Positions 47,310 to 57,851 of a stretch of 64,000 nt of DNA are shown here, in pieces (within the stretch, counting starts at the first letter, position 1; every line of letters starts with the position of its first letter). The notes beneath the pieces were generated by a model, which made no database searches, had not been told where the DNA came from, and was given only the letters and a program-made list of their open reading frames with translations. The translations under genes and the position numbers were made by a program. Origin of the DNA: Atriophallophorus winterbourni (taxonomy: Eukaryota; Platyhelminthes; Trematoda; Plagiorchiida; Microphallidae); contig JACCGJ010019040.1 in the NCBI GenBank assembly GCA_013407085.1, forward strand, positions 1 to 64,000. Direction: 5' to 3'.

Positions 47310-47650
47310 GTATTGTGGTGCTCACACCCCCAGCGCTTATACTCCATAACCGGTTTCTGGCTGTTTGCCATCATCAGGTGGAGACGATAAGATGAGCTTC
47401 AATGATCATTGAAACAGTAGATAAGTTGTAAAAAATTAGACTCTGAAGCCACTGTTAAATAGGGTTCATACGACGAACCATGATTTTCAAATAAAGTATC
47501 ATAACGTGATACTTGGTCAAGTGCTCAAGTCGTTCAAAATGATAAATGTATTCTGGTGTTCACATCCCAAGCCATAACACTTTACTACCGGTTTCTGGTT
47601 GTTTGCAGTCACCGTGTGGAGAGATTAAAATTTCGTGAAGTCGCTCAAGT
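47310..47650 (+). repeat. Repeat A, two direct units
   Basis: Unit 1 (47310-47460) has actccataaccggtttctgg and gccatcatcaggtggagac. The linker at 47460-47565 is the Y segment (agggttcatacgacgaacca; gtgatacttggtcaagtgctc), followed by unit 2 (47565-47640). Confidence 0.75.
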
Positions 47651-49339
47651 AAAAAAATAATTTTCAAATGAAGCAAGATGAATTGATGGGCTAAACAAAA
47701 GAGAAAAGCGTTATGGTTTTGTCGATTATTTGAGCAACGTAAATCTTAGAATTGCATAATCAACACCTGAACTTGACTTCTTAACCATCAGCATGCGAAC
47801 CACGTAAAATCAGTTTCAGTAAATTTGACATATTGCGGAATTGTGGGAATATTTTGTGATATCGAGTACTTACAAAGCGAACCAAAATCATTTTAAAAGC
47901 AACAGAAATTTACCATTCGTTATTTGTAGGAGATTATTACGTTTCGCTTAACTTTTGTGGACCAATCACTCTAAAATTGGATGTATCTGGTGACGTGCTT
48001 AGCTCGAAAAACTATCTTGTTTATTTGAATATCTTTTCTTTCGATCAGTCTATACTTTTGATGCCCCGAAAGAAGGTTTCGATCTGGCAGTTTTGACTTT
48101 TGTGTTTTTGCCCATCATCACTTGGTTACACATGTTTTGTCTATGTTTACAAGTGGGTGTATTCTGGTTAATCGAAAACTGGCTTTTCAGATGTGTTTTC
48201 GTGTAAATAAATAATTCCGTATCCGTGAAATTCAGGTGCATGAGATAAACTGATCACTTTTATATTACTTAAATAAGGAAAAAAGAAGGTGAGATCACTT
48301 GACTAAGTCATATTTGATTTTCTGCCTTAGTATTTCATTCACATTTCACGACCAATCTCAAAATTAGTTGTGAATCATGTATTTTCAAGTAATATTGTCT
48401 GTGACATTCTTTTGAATAGGGTTTCGCGCGAAAAATATATAAACTGTGCCCACTGATTTCTTGCTAATACAAGTAAATCAAATGAGTTTATCGCGCTGTT
48501 TGGCGCGAGTCGACAACGGTAATGTTATATTTGATCGAATGAACACAATATTCAAACCAACAGACTCGTGTAAAACTATTTTATTTCAAGTGAAAATACA
48601 TACATTGATTCGTACTAAACGCCAAAAGCAATCTAGTCTCCCTGATAACAAGCGGGTCAGCCTCTAAGCCCGCTCGCATGATTTCCTTTCTATCGTGTAC
48701 TAATCGTGTTTGAGCCATCCAATCGAAATAGCCAACTTGTACATCAATCATTAGATGGTGATGTCTACCGTCTGGTCTCGTTTACAGAAGGACTGCCACT
48801 CAAAACTTCCCATTTCGGTTAGCCTGTTTATTGTGGGAGTACAATGTCCGTCTTCAGCCTTTCTGGTGCTACGCTCTAATCGGATGACGGTGCTTGTGGA
48901 TTATTGCTCTGAATTTGCACAAATCAAAGCAAACTCAATGTATCGCACATTTTGTACGTTATGTAAGTCCGCGGGCGATGGCTGCGGTCTAATGCGATGC
49001 AAAGCTTCCTTCAAAATTCTGATAAATCACCGTAAAATTGAACATCGCAACATGAAATCAGAAAGGAGATTATGTGTACCATTTATGTTATTGTTTTCAG
49101 ATAAAATGCATTGATTGAAATTGATATTTTTTATCCCACCGGTAGCTAAAATGATACCACATTGAACGGCTGAGTGTGTGTAAATCCACTGAGTTAATCT
49201 CTCAAATAGACCCCATTTTAGATTGTCAATATAGTCCAGCAATTACAGACGACAAACTATAACTGGCTGTTTGCAGTAGGCAGGTGGAGTCAGCGTGAAT
49301 ACGTTGTGTTGAAATCAGCATCTATAAATTAGTAGTGCA
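47651..49339. other. Spacer, no gene recognised
   Basis: The largest frames, 48755-49114 (+, 119 codons) and 48241-48050 (-), show no domain I know. A short A-like word (ctggctgtttgcagtaggca) occurs near 49260. Confidence 0.4.
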
Positions 49340-49870
49340 AGATGTTCAAAAAACAGGACGAAAGCACAGGCCGATTTTATATTTGTTGACACTCATCAGT
49401 TATGCATATCCGTGAACTGATATTCGAACGCCGATCTGACGTTGTGCTGAAACCATGTTTTCACGAAGTCCAGGATAAATTCTCATTTGCAACTTGAAAT
49501 TTCGCTCTCGTGTGGGAACTAAGCTAAATTCGACAGTCGTTGCAATACAGCACGGGTAACTCTTTTTAATATTTTTGCAATATTATAATTACAGCAGGAT
49601 GGTTGATTGTTGTTTAAAGTCATATTTTTATAATTAAGTAGTATATGACGTTCGAAATACAGGACCGAAGAACACGATCGGTTTTGCAGTTAATGCCACT
49701 CATCGGGTATGCGTATTTGTAACCTGACAATCGAACACCGTTCTGATTTTTGCTGAACCAATTTCTTTCGCAAAGTCGAGGATAAAATCTGATTTGCAAT
49801 CAGAAATTTAGCTTTCGTGTGAGGACTAAGCCGAGTATCGTAATTTGTATGATGCAACATCAATGACTAT
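49340..49870. repeat. Palindromic repeat family C, tandem decayed copies
   Basis: Two successive copies (49340-49560 and 49610-49860) of the half-unit seen at 31432-31690. Shared words include gtatatgacgttcgaaa, cactcatc, ccgttctga, gaggataaa and aagctaaattc-like ends. Confidence 0.7.
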
Positions 49871-49959
49871 TTGGAATATTCTCGCATCACTCTAATAACA
49901 GCTTTTTGGTTGAAATTTGGTTGAAATTAAAATTGACAGCTACTTGACTAATCTGTCCT

Positions 49960-50160
49960 GATTCAAACCTGAGTTTAACATTTTCAACACTAATCGCTTT
50001 CACTCGCGAATCCCACAACACAAAAGAAAGCTGATAAGTCAAACGCATAAGACCGAGAACAAAACGCACGATCATCTTATATCGGTAAATCAAGTAATCA
50101 GACCACATTCCTCAAACATGTCTGTCACAGTTTTCACTTTGATCTGATTTAACAATCAAT
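49960..50160 (+). repeat. Interspersed repeat D, copy 3
   Basis: Contains atcccacaacacaaaagaaa, taagtcaaacgcat, cttatatcggtaaatcaa and ttttcactttgatctgattt, in the same order as the copies at 24640 and 29840. Confidence 0.7.
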
Positions 50161-50164
50161 TTTA

Positions 50165-52620
50165 TACTAAATCTTGTGTCCGCTGTTGTAGTTGTTTCCG
50201 ATCCGGACGCAGGGAAACTGAGAGGTATGAAAGTCAGTTTACCTAAAGCTTGGACGGCTGATCCCAAGATCTTCAAAGCCAAATCAGTTCCGTACAGATT
50301 GTATTCCCAGGTAAAGGCCGAATATCAACGCTTGTTGGAAGCAGGGATAATTGAGCTGGTTAATTTTTCCAAATGGGCCATCCCGGTCGTGCCGGTGCTC
50401 GAAAGCGATAGCAATGTAAGAATTTTGGGTGACTACAAATCGAATGTACACTCGAGTTTACCTGCCGAAGCATATTCTATCCCGAAAATTGAAGATATCT
50501 ACGCCAACCTGGGACGAGGTAAATATCTCATCAACATCTACATGCCTCATGCTTATTAAAACTGAATTTAGATAAGTGCTCAAAATTGGCAACGACAATT
50601 TTGACATACAAAACTTTATTTCGGTTCACGAGATTGTCACTCGGGATTAATTCAGCTCTAACAGATTTCAAAGGACCATAGAAATGTACATTAAGGACAT
50701 ACCACATACGGTGGCGTATCTGAACAACATCCTAGTCACCAAGATGATAATAAAAGAACATTTGTCAATACTCGAGAAGCTGTTTGCCAATCAACACGAA
50801 CTTGGTCTGAGATTAGAATGGTTAACCTTTATTCAAGGTTCATACCAGACGCTTCAACAATTATGCCCCCTAAATTGACTACTCCTCAAGAACGTGCGGC
50901 GTACGTGGGGTAAAAGTGAAGGTGTATCCTTTCAACGAATCGAGGAACTGCTAACCTCTCTTTGTGTATTAATGCATTTCTGACAGTCAGGTACAATCAC
51001 GATGTTCTTCGACACCTCACCTTATGGTGTTGGAACAGTTTCAATCCAACTCAATGAATTCGGAACAGATAGACCGGTTGCGTTCGCTTCCCGTACGCTT
51101 AACTCGTCAGAACCAAATTATTCTCAATTGGACAAAGCGGCCTCGACGTTAATGTTTGGTATCAAACTTTTCCATCATTATTTATTCGGACAATCATTTG
51201 AGATGAACACCGACAACAAAACATTGGTGGGATTGTTTGTAAAAAATTGGACCATCGCACGATGTAAGCAGCTCGGATGCAATTGTCCTCCCATCAATAA
51301 AATATACCCTATATTCCAGGCTCAAATAGCTACAATGCGGCCGCCTTTACTCGGCAATCTCTACCAGAATGTCCAGAATAGTACGAAATTGCAATCGAAC
51401 TTGTTCACCTAATCGATTGCTTAGAGATGTTACCAGTGACGTCATCTGAAATAAAAAACGGAACCGAAAGGGACCCCATATTCTCAACAGTAAAAATGTA
51501 TCTACAAGTCGGTTGGCTGGCTGAGCCATCTGATACTCAATCTCCGTTTTTCAAAAGGTAACAGGAGTTAAGCCTTATGAACGATTGCATCCTACATGAA
51601 TGTTGTGTTATTATACCACAAGTTTTCAGAAGTCGAATACTAATAGAACTACACACTGCTCAACCAGGCATTTCTTGTATAATAAGTATTGGCACGCAAT
51701 TATGTTTGGTGACATGGTATTGATGAACACATTACAAAACTGGTTCAAAAGGCTTAACATCGGTTTAATTGGTCTAACCGATGGGTCGATGATATTGGTT
51801 GTGGTGGATGCCCGTACCAAGTGAATCGAAGCCTGGGTGCTGAGAAATGTAACCTGGGACTTAACAGTTAAAACCCTTCGCGCAATCTTTGCTAACATGG
51901 TTTACCCGAGTCTTTCGATTGTGATAATGGACCAGCTTTCGCGAGTGTTGAATTTCAAGAATTTCTAAAGGCCATCGGTGTCCAAACAATCAACACATCT
52001 GCCGTATCACCCATCATCAAATGGTTTAGCTGAATGGGTAGTTCAAACACTTAAACAAGGGAATCAAACGTTTAACGGTGATCTTCAGACACGAATGAAC
52101 AAGTTTCTTTTCGGCTACCGAATAACACCTCATTCTACGATGGAATTATCCCCGCCAGAAATTTTAATGTGTTCGAAACTAAAATGCTGAGTGGACCTTC
52201 CGCAGCTCCATCCAAGCATCCGTATTTCGTTGAAATAAAACGAAATGATGAAACGTCAAGACAGCGTGGAGATCCAGCGGTGAATGGCTGGAGATAAAAG
52301 CATAGTAATAAATAAATAATGGACACGACGTGACAAAACTTTTAGCAAATGGAAAGACAATACATTGCCACCCAGAGCAACTCCGTTTTAGACCTGTACT
52401 TCCAACAGATTCGACTGACCAACACATAAACGATAAAGAGGTGGCAGCACAATAGTCGTTGGTAGCTCACCACTACCACCACGTCGTTCAGAACGAACTG
52501 CCAAACCGGTTCAACGCTATCTAGCTGATCAAGTCGTTGTGTCTACAATATCGAACAATCACAAATCAATAATGATCGCGGACGCTTGTTAACTAGACAG
52601 CGTGTGATATTTATTAACTC
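50165..52620 (+). pseudogene. Gypsy-type retrotransposon pol, decayed
   Basis: RT (50176-50559): LLEAGIIELVNFSKWAIPVV, ILGDYKSNVHSSLPAEAYSI and PKIEDIYANLGRGKYLI, then about 50 residues are lost. RT end near 50684-50850: YLNNILVT. RNase H (51002-51412): MFFDTSPYGVGTV, RPVAFASRTLNSSEPNYSQL and FEMNTDNKTL. Integrase (about 51690-52190): a VVDARTK-like strand, then LPYHPSSNGLAEWVVQTLKQ and LFGYRITPHSTMELSP. Multiple stops and frameshifts. The RT and integrase words differ from the other Gypsy copies here, so it is a different lineage. LTRs were not delimited. Confidence 0.88.
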
Positions 52621-52749
52621 CATAAACCGGTCCTTAAACGGTTGGGTTCTCACTCACCCATGGTTGGGCTTGCAGTGCTACCGACTACGAGTCGCACTAA
52701 CAAAGAAGGTGGATTATATACAATTAACTTTCCGTAACATGAGTGCCTA

Positions 52750-53022
52750 GTCCAAACAAACTTAAAATGGCTCCCATTAAGTTTATATCTAGTAACCCGT
52801 TTGTTGACAAAACGCAGCAGATTAAAAGATGGGTGGAGCGCTTCTCCTCTCTATACTCTTGGGACAGTATGGTTTTACCGCTTGCACTTCAAAATGTTGA
52901 GCGGATGACAAACAATAAACATCTAGATACCGTATATACTAGATACTCCTGATGAGTTCAATAGGGCAATCGACCGCATAGCGAATGGGAAGGCACCTGG
53001 TGACAACGGAATTCCACCTGAA
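52750..53022 (+). pseudogene. RTE/CFDP2-like LINE, left part, split by a LINE
   Basis: Reads FVDKTQQIKRWVERFSSLYS (52801-52860), then DEFNRAIDRIANGKAPGDNG and IPPE, where similarity stops abruptly at about 53022. The natural next residues (ELI) are found at 56116, after the inserted LINE. Confidence 0.85.
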
Positions 53023-56000
53023 TCCGGCTCAAACCGAGTCGGACTGAGTACATCATGGTCCGGCTCTCAGGGGGTCGGACATACAAACATCATCCGCATG
53101 GGCTCGCTACACACGAAAACCACTCTTAAATGCCTATACACAAATGCACAGTGCTTGCGGAACAAAATCTCCGAATTGTCTCACTTTAACGCTCAGTTTT
53201 CTGCTGACATCATTGCTGTTACCGAAACATGGTTTTACGATCAGGTGAACGATTGCGAGCTGGCACTTCCCAACATGATCCTACTTCGACGAGACCGTTC
53301 GGGATCAGGTGGTGGAGTTGCTTTGTATTATAACGAACGTCTTCAATGCACAGCTGTACCTGACGCAAGGTTTGAACTAGAGGACACCATGTGGTGTAGC
53401 CTTCGCTTGGAAACTGGAGAGAACTGTATAATTGGTGTGATCTACCGCTCGCCCAACTCTTCCGATGCCCAAAATGAAACGTTGTTACAAATGATGCGCA
53501 ACGCTGGAAATCTTAGAGGATGCCAACTGTTAATAATGGGTGATTTTAACCTCCCACATCTCTACACCAAAAGTGTGCATACTCAGCAATCCCTTGAGTA
53601 CAAATTCCGTGAGATTATCACTTTCACTCCCCTATACAACCATGTCCATTCATTCACTCGACAAAGGGGCCTCAATGAATCGTCAATTCTAGATCTGGTT
53701 TTAACCTCCGAAGCAACAGCAGTGGAGTCAGTGCAGTATCATAGTCCTTTGGGGCTAAGTGACCATCTTGTGTTGTCCTTCGAATTCGTGTGCAACGCCA
53801 GAAGGGCGTCGGGCGACGTTAAGTTCATCAGGAGAGTCGATTACTTCGGCCTTCGCGGTGCCATTACGATTATGGAGGAAAAACATCTCGATCTTACGAA
53901 TGCAGATACTCATTGTTCTAGTCTGTTAAGTTATATCGGTACAAAACTAGACGACAATTCTACCTGTGTTCCCAAAAGGAAATCAAGAACATTTTGCTTC
54001 AAACTTCGAAGCCGCACTCGGAAGTGGATAGCCATGCGAAATTCCGCATGGGCTGCACACAAAATAATACGAACAGACGCATCCTGGGAACACTTTCGTA
54101 GTTTTCGTAACAAGGTGACGTCCCTAATTCGAGAAGACAAGCAATATCACCATTGGAAGCTGATCGACCAGATGGAACGACATCCTAAGTTGCTGTACAC
54201 CATCGTAAACACCGCGACCAAGGTTAAGCCAGGTGTATTTCCTATCCAGACAGAGAACGGACTGACTGATAATGTCAAGGATACAGCTGATGCCCTAATA
54301 TCATTTTATGCGCAAGTATTTTGTCCAAAGAACGTGTCAACGCTGACGTCTTTGCCGCACCCACTACAAGTCGAATGCCTTAGCAACATCGAGGTAAATC
54401 CTACGGTTGTGCGAAAGCATTTACGCGGACTGAACGTTCGCAAATCACCAGGAGAGGATGGAATAACACCCGCTGTTCTGAAGTCATGCGAGCTGGAGCT
54501 TTGTGGCCCACTAAGTGGTCTATTCAGGCACTCATTGAATACGGGAACCGTACCAACTCAATGGAAAACCGGTGTTATCACACCAATCTACAAAGGGGGC
54601 AGTCGTTCTGATCCGGCGAATTACCGCCCCGTGACGCTTCTTTCAGCGGTTTCTAAAATTTTGGAACGCCTGGTGTGTGAACGACTTGTTGAACATCTCG
54701 AGAACCATCAGCTAATAACTTTCACACAACACGGATTTAGGAAAACATATTCATGCCTGTCTAACTTGCTCACGACTCTAAATGACTGGACGCAAGCACT
54801 AGACCAAGGGGGTTCCGTCCATGCCGGTTACTTAGATATATCTAAAGCATTCGACAGAGTGAATCACTCCTTACTGCTTCAGAAACTGCAGAATGTTGGC
54901 GTCATCGGAAACCTACTAACATGGTTCACAAGTTACCTGTCTGGACGCAAAGTAAAAGTCAGAATAGATGGTGAAACTTCTCGAACAATTGAAGCCACGA
55001 GCGGAGTCCCTCAGGGTTCGGTTCTCGGTCCAATACTGTTCCTCATATTTATAAACGATCTACCGAACTTACTAGCATGTAAGCTTGTTTTATTCGCAGA
55101 TGATGTAAAAATCTGGACGAAGGTCAACTCTATCGAGGACTGTCATGTTCTGCAAGGAGATTTGAATAAGCTGCACCAGTGGTCAATCCAAAACAAACTG
55201 CCATTTAATTTCCGCAAGTGCAAAATGTTGCAAGTCGGAAAACCCTTTCCCTTTACCTACAAACTTGGCAGCCACCCGCTTGAATGGAGTACATCACAAA
55301 AAGATCTCGGAATCTTGGTGTCTGGCACTTTGAAGAACAGCCTACAGTGCGACGCCGTCTACAAGCGTGCGTGCAGCTTGCTAGGTTTACTGAAACGCAT
55401 TTTCGGACGTTTCCCACCACACTCACTCGCGAAATTACTAAACACTTACATACATCCTGTCGTTGACTACGCTGTACAAGCTTGGACGCCATGGATGGAA
55501 AAAAACATCTCGCTCCTCGAACGAATTTATCACAAGGCAACCAAAATTGTTACCGGATTGAATAATTTACCCTTTGAGCAGCGACTGACCAGACTTGGAC
55601 TGTGCACCCTCGAGCGCAGGCGTATCCTACACGACCTCACTCTGACATATCGAATCATCTACGCGAAATCCCACCCTCTCAAACACCTCTTCAAGTTTGG
55701 TTCGGTTGTCCCCACACGCAGCCACCCTTTGACCCTTCAAATCCCACACTCACGATTGAATTGTCGTCGTCACTTCTTCGCTGTTCGTGTATGCTTCTTG
55801 TGGAATAGCTTGCCGACAGATATTGTTACCTCAGCGAACGAGCACATCTTTAAACAAAGGTTACGAAACCTTATGTTGAGAACTACTGCGTTGGCCCCTA
55901 CATATTGATGTCTATATTTTTTAACGCACGGAACTACCGTCCATCCCTCAGTCTGTGTCGCCATTGAGGATTATTTTTGCTCCACCTATGAAGAAAACGG

Positions 56001-56113
56001 AGATGATCATACAAGTAACGATTTTTTTTATAAATTTTTATACGTATATCCTATGGTACTGTACAGCAATTTGCTTTTTTTAACCATAAATCTTGAATCT
56101 TGAATCTTGAAAC
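53023..56113 (+). mobile_element. CR1/Jockey-like LINE inserted in another LINE
   Basis: The element runs from about 53023 through a 75-nt leader, the 936-codon ORF2 and a 3' UTR of about 200 bp. The UTR ends in CTTGAAT units at 56090-56111. The surrounding RTE-like ORF resumes right after the tail. ORF1 is absent, so the copy begins just before ORF2. No clear target duplication was found. Confidence 0.9.
53098..55908 (+). CDS. LINE ORF2: endonuclease-reverse transcriptase, 936 aa, intact
   Basis: The AP-like endonuclease (1-230) nicks target DNA. Visible residues are N16 (YTNAQ), E43 (VTETW), Y116 (IYRSP), D149/N151 (GDFNLP), D199 (SILDL) and D222/H223 (LSDHL). The RT (about 440-760) makes cDNA at the nick, with RKSPGEDGITPAVLK, NYRPVTLLSAVSKILER, YLDISKAFDRV, SGVPQGSVLGPILF and catalytic F666-A-D668-D669. 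The C-terminus has VCFLWNSLP near 890. There are no stops or frameshifts, and all catalytic residues are present, so the protein could be functional. It is much better preserved than the copies at 42205, 32800 and 34992. Confidence 0.95.
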   Translation: MGSLHTKTTLKCLYTNAQCLRNKISELSHFNAQFSADIIAVTETWFYDQVNDCELALPNMILLRRDRSGSGGGVALYYNERLQCTAVPDARFELEDTMWCSLRLETGENCIIGVIYRSPNSSDAQNETLLQMMRNAGNLRGCQLLIMGDFNLPHLYTKSVHTQQSLEYKFREIITFTPLYNHVHSFTRQRGLNESSILDLVLTSEATAVESVQYHSPLGLSDHLVLSFEFVCNARRASGDVKFIRRVDYFGLRGAITIMEEKHLDLTNADTHCSSLLSYIGTKLDDNSTCVPKRKSRTFCFKLRSRTRKWIAMRNSAWAAHKIIRTDASWEHFRSFRNKVTSLIREDKQYHHWKLIDQMERHPKLLYTIVNTATKVKPGVFPIQTENGLTDNVKDTADALISFYAQVFCPKNVSTLTSLPHPLQVECLSNIEVNPTVVRKHLRGLNVRKSPGEDGITPAVLKSCELELCGPLSGLFRHSLNTGTVPTQWKTGVITPIYKGGSRSDPANYRPVTLLSAVSKILERLVCERLVEHLENHQLITFTQHGFRKTYSCLSNLLTTLNDWTQALDQGGSVHAGYLDISKAFDRVNHSLLLQKLQNVGVIGNLLTWFTSYLSGRKVKVRIDGETSRTIEATSGVPQGSVLGPILFLIFINDLPNLLACKLVLFADDVKIWTKVNSIEDCHVLQGDLNKLHQWSIQNKLPFNFRKCKMLQVGKPFPFTYKLGSHPLEWSTSQKDLGILVSGTLKNSLQCDAVYKRACSLLGLLKRIFGRFPPHSLAKLLNTYIHPVVDYAVQAWTPWMEKNISLLERIYHKATKIVTGLNNLPFEQRLTRLGLCTLERRRILHDLTLTYRIIYAKSHPLKHLFKFGSVVPTRSHPLTLQIPHSRLNCRRHFFAVRVCFLWNSLPTDIVTSANEHIFKQRLRNLMLRTTALAPTY

Positions 56114-56870
56114 TTGAGCTCATCTAATTCTGCAGAACAGCATTATTACCGCCTCTTCACTAGTTGCTTTTTCATTGCTGGCAGTAAGAGTGAGTAACGC
56201 AAGTGATGCGAGACACGAAGATCACCACGCTAAGAATAAGGATGATATTGTCGGCTGCAACAATTGCAGAGGAATCTCCCTTCTGAATGTTGTATACCAA
56301 TTGTTTGCTAAAGTCTTACAGATCCGGCTACAAGTTTTAACTGATAGCGTTTACTCCGAAACTAAATGTGTCGTCAACCGTTGACATTTTCTACTCCTTA
56401 AGACAAATTCAAGAAAAGTGTCGGAAACAGTAAACGCTATTTTTATTGATTCAGTGAAGGCACTTGACTACGTCAGCATGGATGGTATTTTCAAAATGCT
56501 CCATCATATGAGCTGCCCGAAAAGACTGCTCAAACTCGTTATTCCGTTCCACTCTGGCATTAAGGGCTAAATCCATTTTAACGGTTTCAGTTCATAAGCC
56601 TTTGAATTTCACCGGGGCATCGAACAACGGTCTGTTCTGGCTCCCACGCATTTTTGCATTTTTCTTGCCCAGCTTCTGAAGCACGCTTTTAGGACGAGAA
56701 CAGGAGTTCACCTTGGCATGTGAAGTGATGGCAAACTTTTCAACTTGCACCGGTTGAGAGCACTAACCAAAGTACGGGATGTGCTAATCCGTGATCTGCT
56801 GTTTGCCGACGATGTAGCCATTATTGCTCACTTTCAAGAACACCACCAGTCGCTACTGAACTGAACGGGA
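56114..56870 (+). pseudogene. RTE/CFDP2-like LINE, right part, decayed
   Basis: Resumes ELI-stop-FCRTALLPPLHQLL, then CNNCRGISLLNVVYQLFAKV and LQIRLQVLTDSVYSE (56250-56370). Next is QIQEKCRK (56405), then a region with stops. Last is RALTKVRDVLIRDLLFADDVA (56757-56820) with the catalytic ADD. The order matches the RT of RTE-type LINEs known from trematodes; several stops and frameshifts. Confidence 0.88.
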
Positions 56871-57165
56871 TTCTCTCTTACTAATTTCAATGCTTCTACA
56901 AATTTATTGACTTGCACCAGGATATCATGATGAATAATAGAATTAGGCTTCAAAAAAGATAATAACGGTTTAAGAGAATAAAAGAAAGTTTGAGAAGTTG
57001 TTATTTCGTTACGTAGACTTAATAAATCAGATTCTAATATTCTCAACGTATTCAAGATTAAAGAAGTGTCGCTAACTAACCTCACGGTGCAATTTCTTGT
57101 TTGAGGATTCTTACGAATTTTAATACGGTGAGAGATAGATGTTTTAGGATGCATCGTCTAAATGA
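56871..57165 (-). pseudogene. Possible LINE ORF1 N-terminal fragment
   Basis: A 106-codon minus frame starting MHPKTSISHRIKIRK, with a leucine-rich helix (LILNTLRILESDLLSLRNEI). The first residues recur on the + strand at about 62272-62316, so it is a dispersed element. A helical N-terminus would suit a LINE ORF1, but I cannot show this. Confidence 0.4.
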
Positions 57166-57851
57166 TATGGTGATACGAAGATTTCAATTTTTAGTTACTA
57201 GCACAAATATATCAGTCCCGTTATGTAACGTGTAGAAAATAAAAGAATATAAGAAAGCAATTGAGAACACGTACAGTATTCATTCTGCTTAAAAATAATT
57301 TAATATAGAGGTCGCATATATATTTTCCTCCTCAGGGCGCAAAAACATAACTTTCAAATCGATGCTTTCATTCACGATCAAGATATATTTTTGTATTTTC
57401 GCCAAACGTCAAAATAGATTTCAGTGTCTGGTTGACTGTGAAAGCACTGACATTTATGCAATAGTGTTAGAAAAGTTACGTTAAATTTAAAGCTATAATA
57501 TTTTTTGCATGCAATTAACTTCCCAAATCACAGAATACCAAGGAAACCGTGCTTATACAATGACTTTCTTTACTCTGAATACATTTTATTGTTAAGGATA
57601 GTCAAAGGACATTAACGTCCTCTTCGCTTTCTCGCATTGTAGCAAAAGAGAGCGAAATATGTTTCGTGTAAGTTCAATGAATTCTTGGAAACGAACTCCA
57701 TAAACAATGCATGTTTGTAATTTGACAGTATCTTTTCAAATTTACTTGTACAATGACAAACATTGAAGTATTCCTATCTTACGTGCGCCAAACTGACAAT
57801 CATCCACGTGCAATTAAACATTTGGAAAAACAAAACCGCTAATGAATATTA
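57166..57851. other. Spacer, no gene recognised
   Basis: AT-rich; nothing identified. Confidence 0.4.

Noticed and set aside
48755..49114. 119-codon frame as a small gene
   Set aside because: No recognisable domain, partner exon or splice logic; left as spacer.
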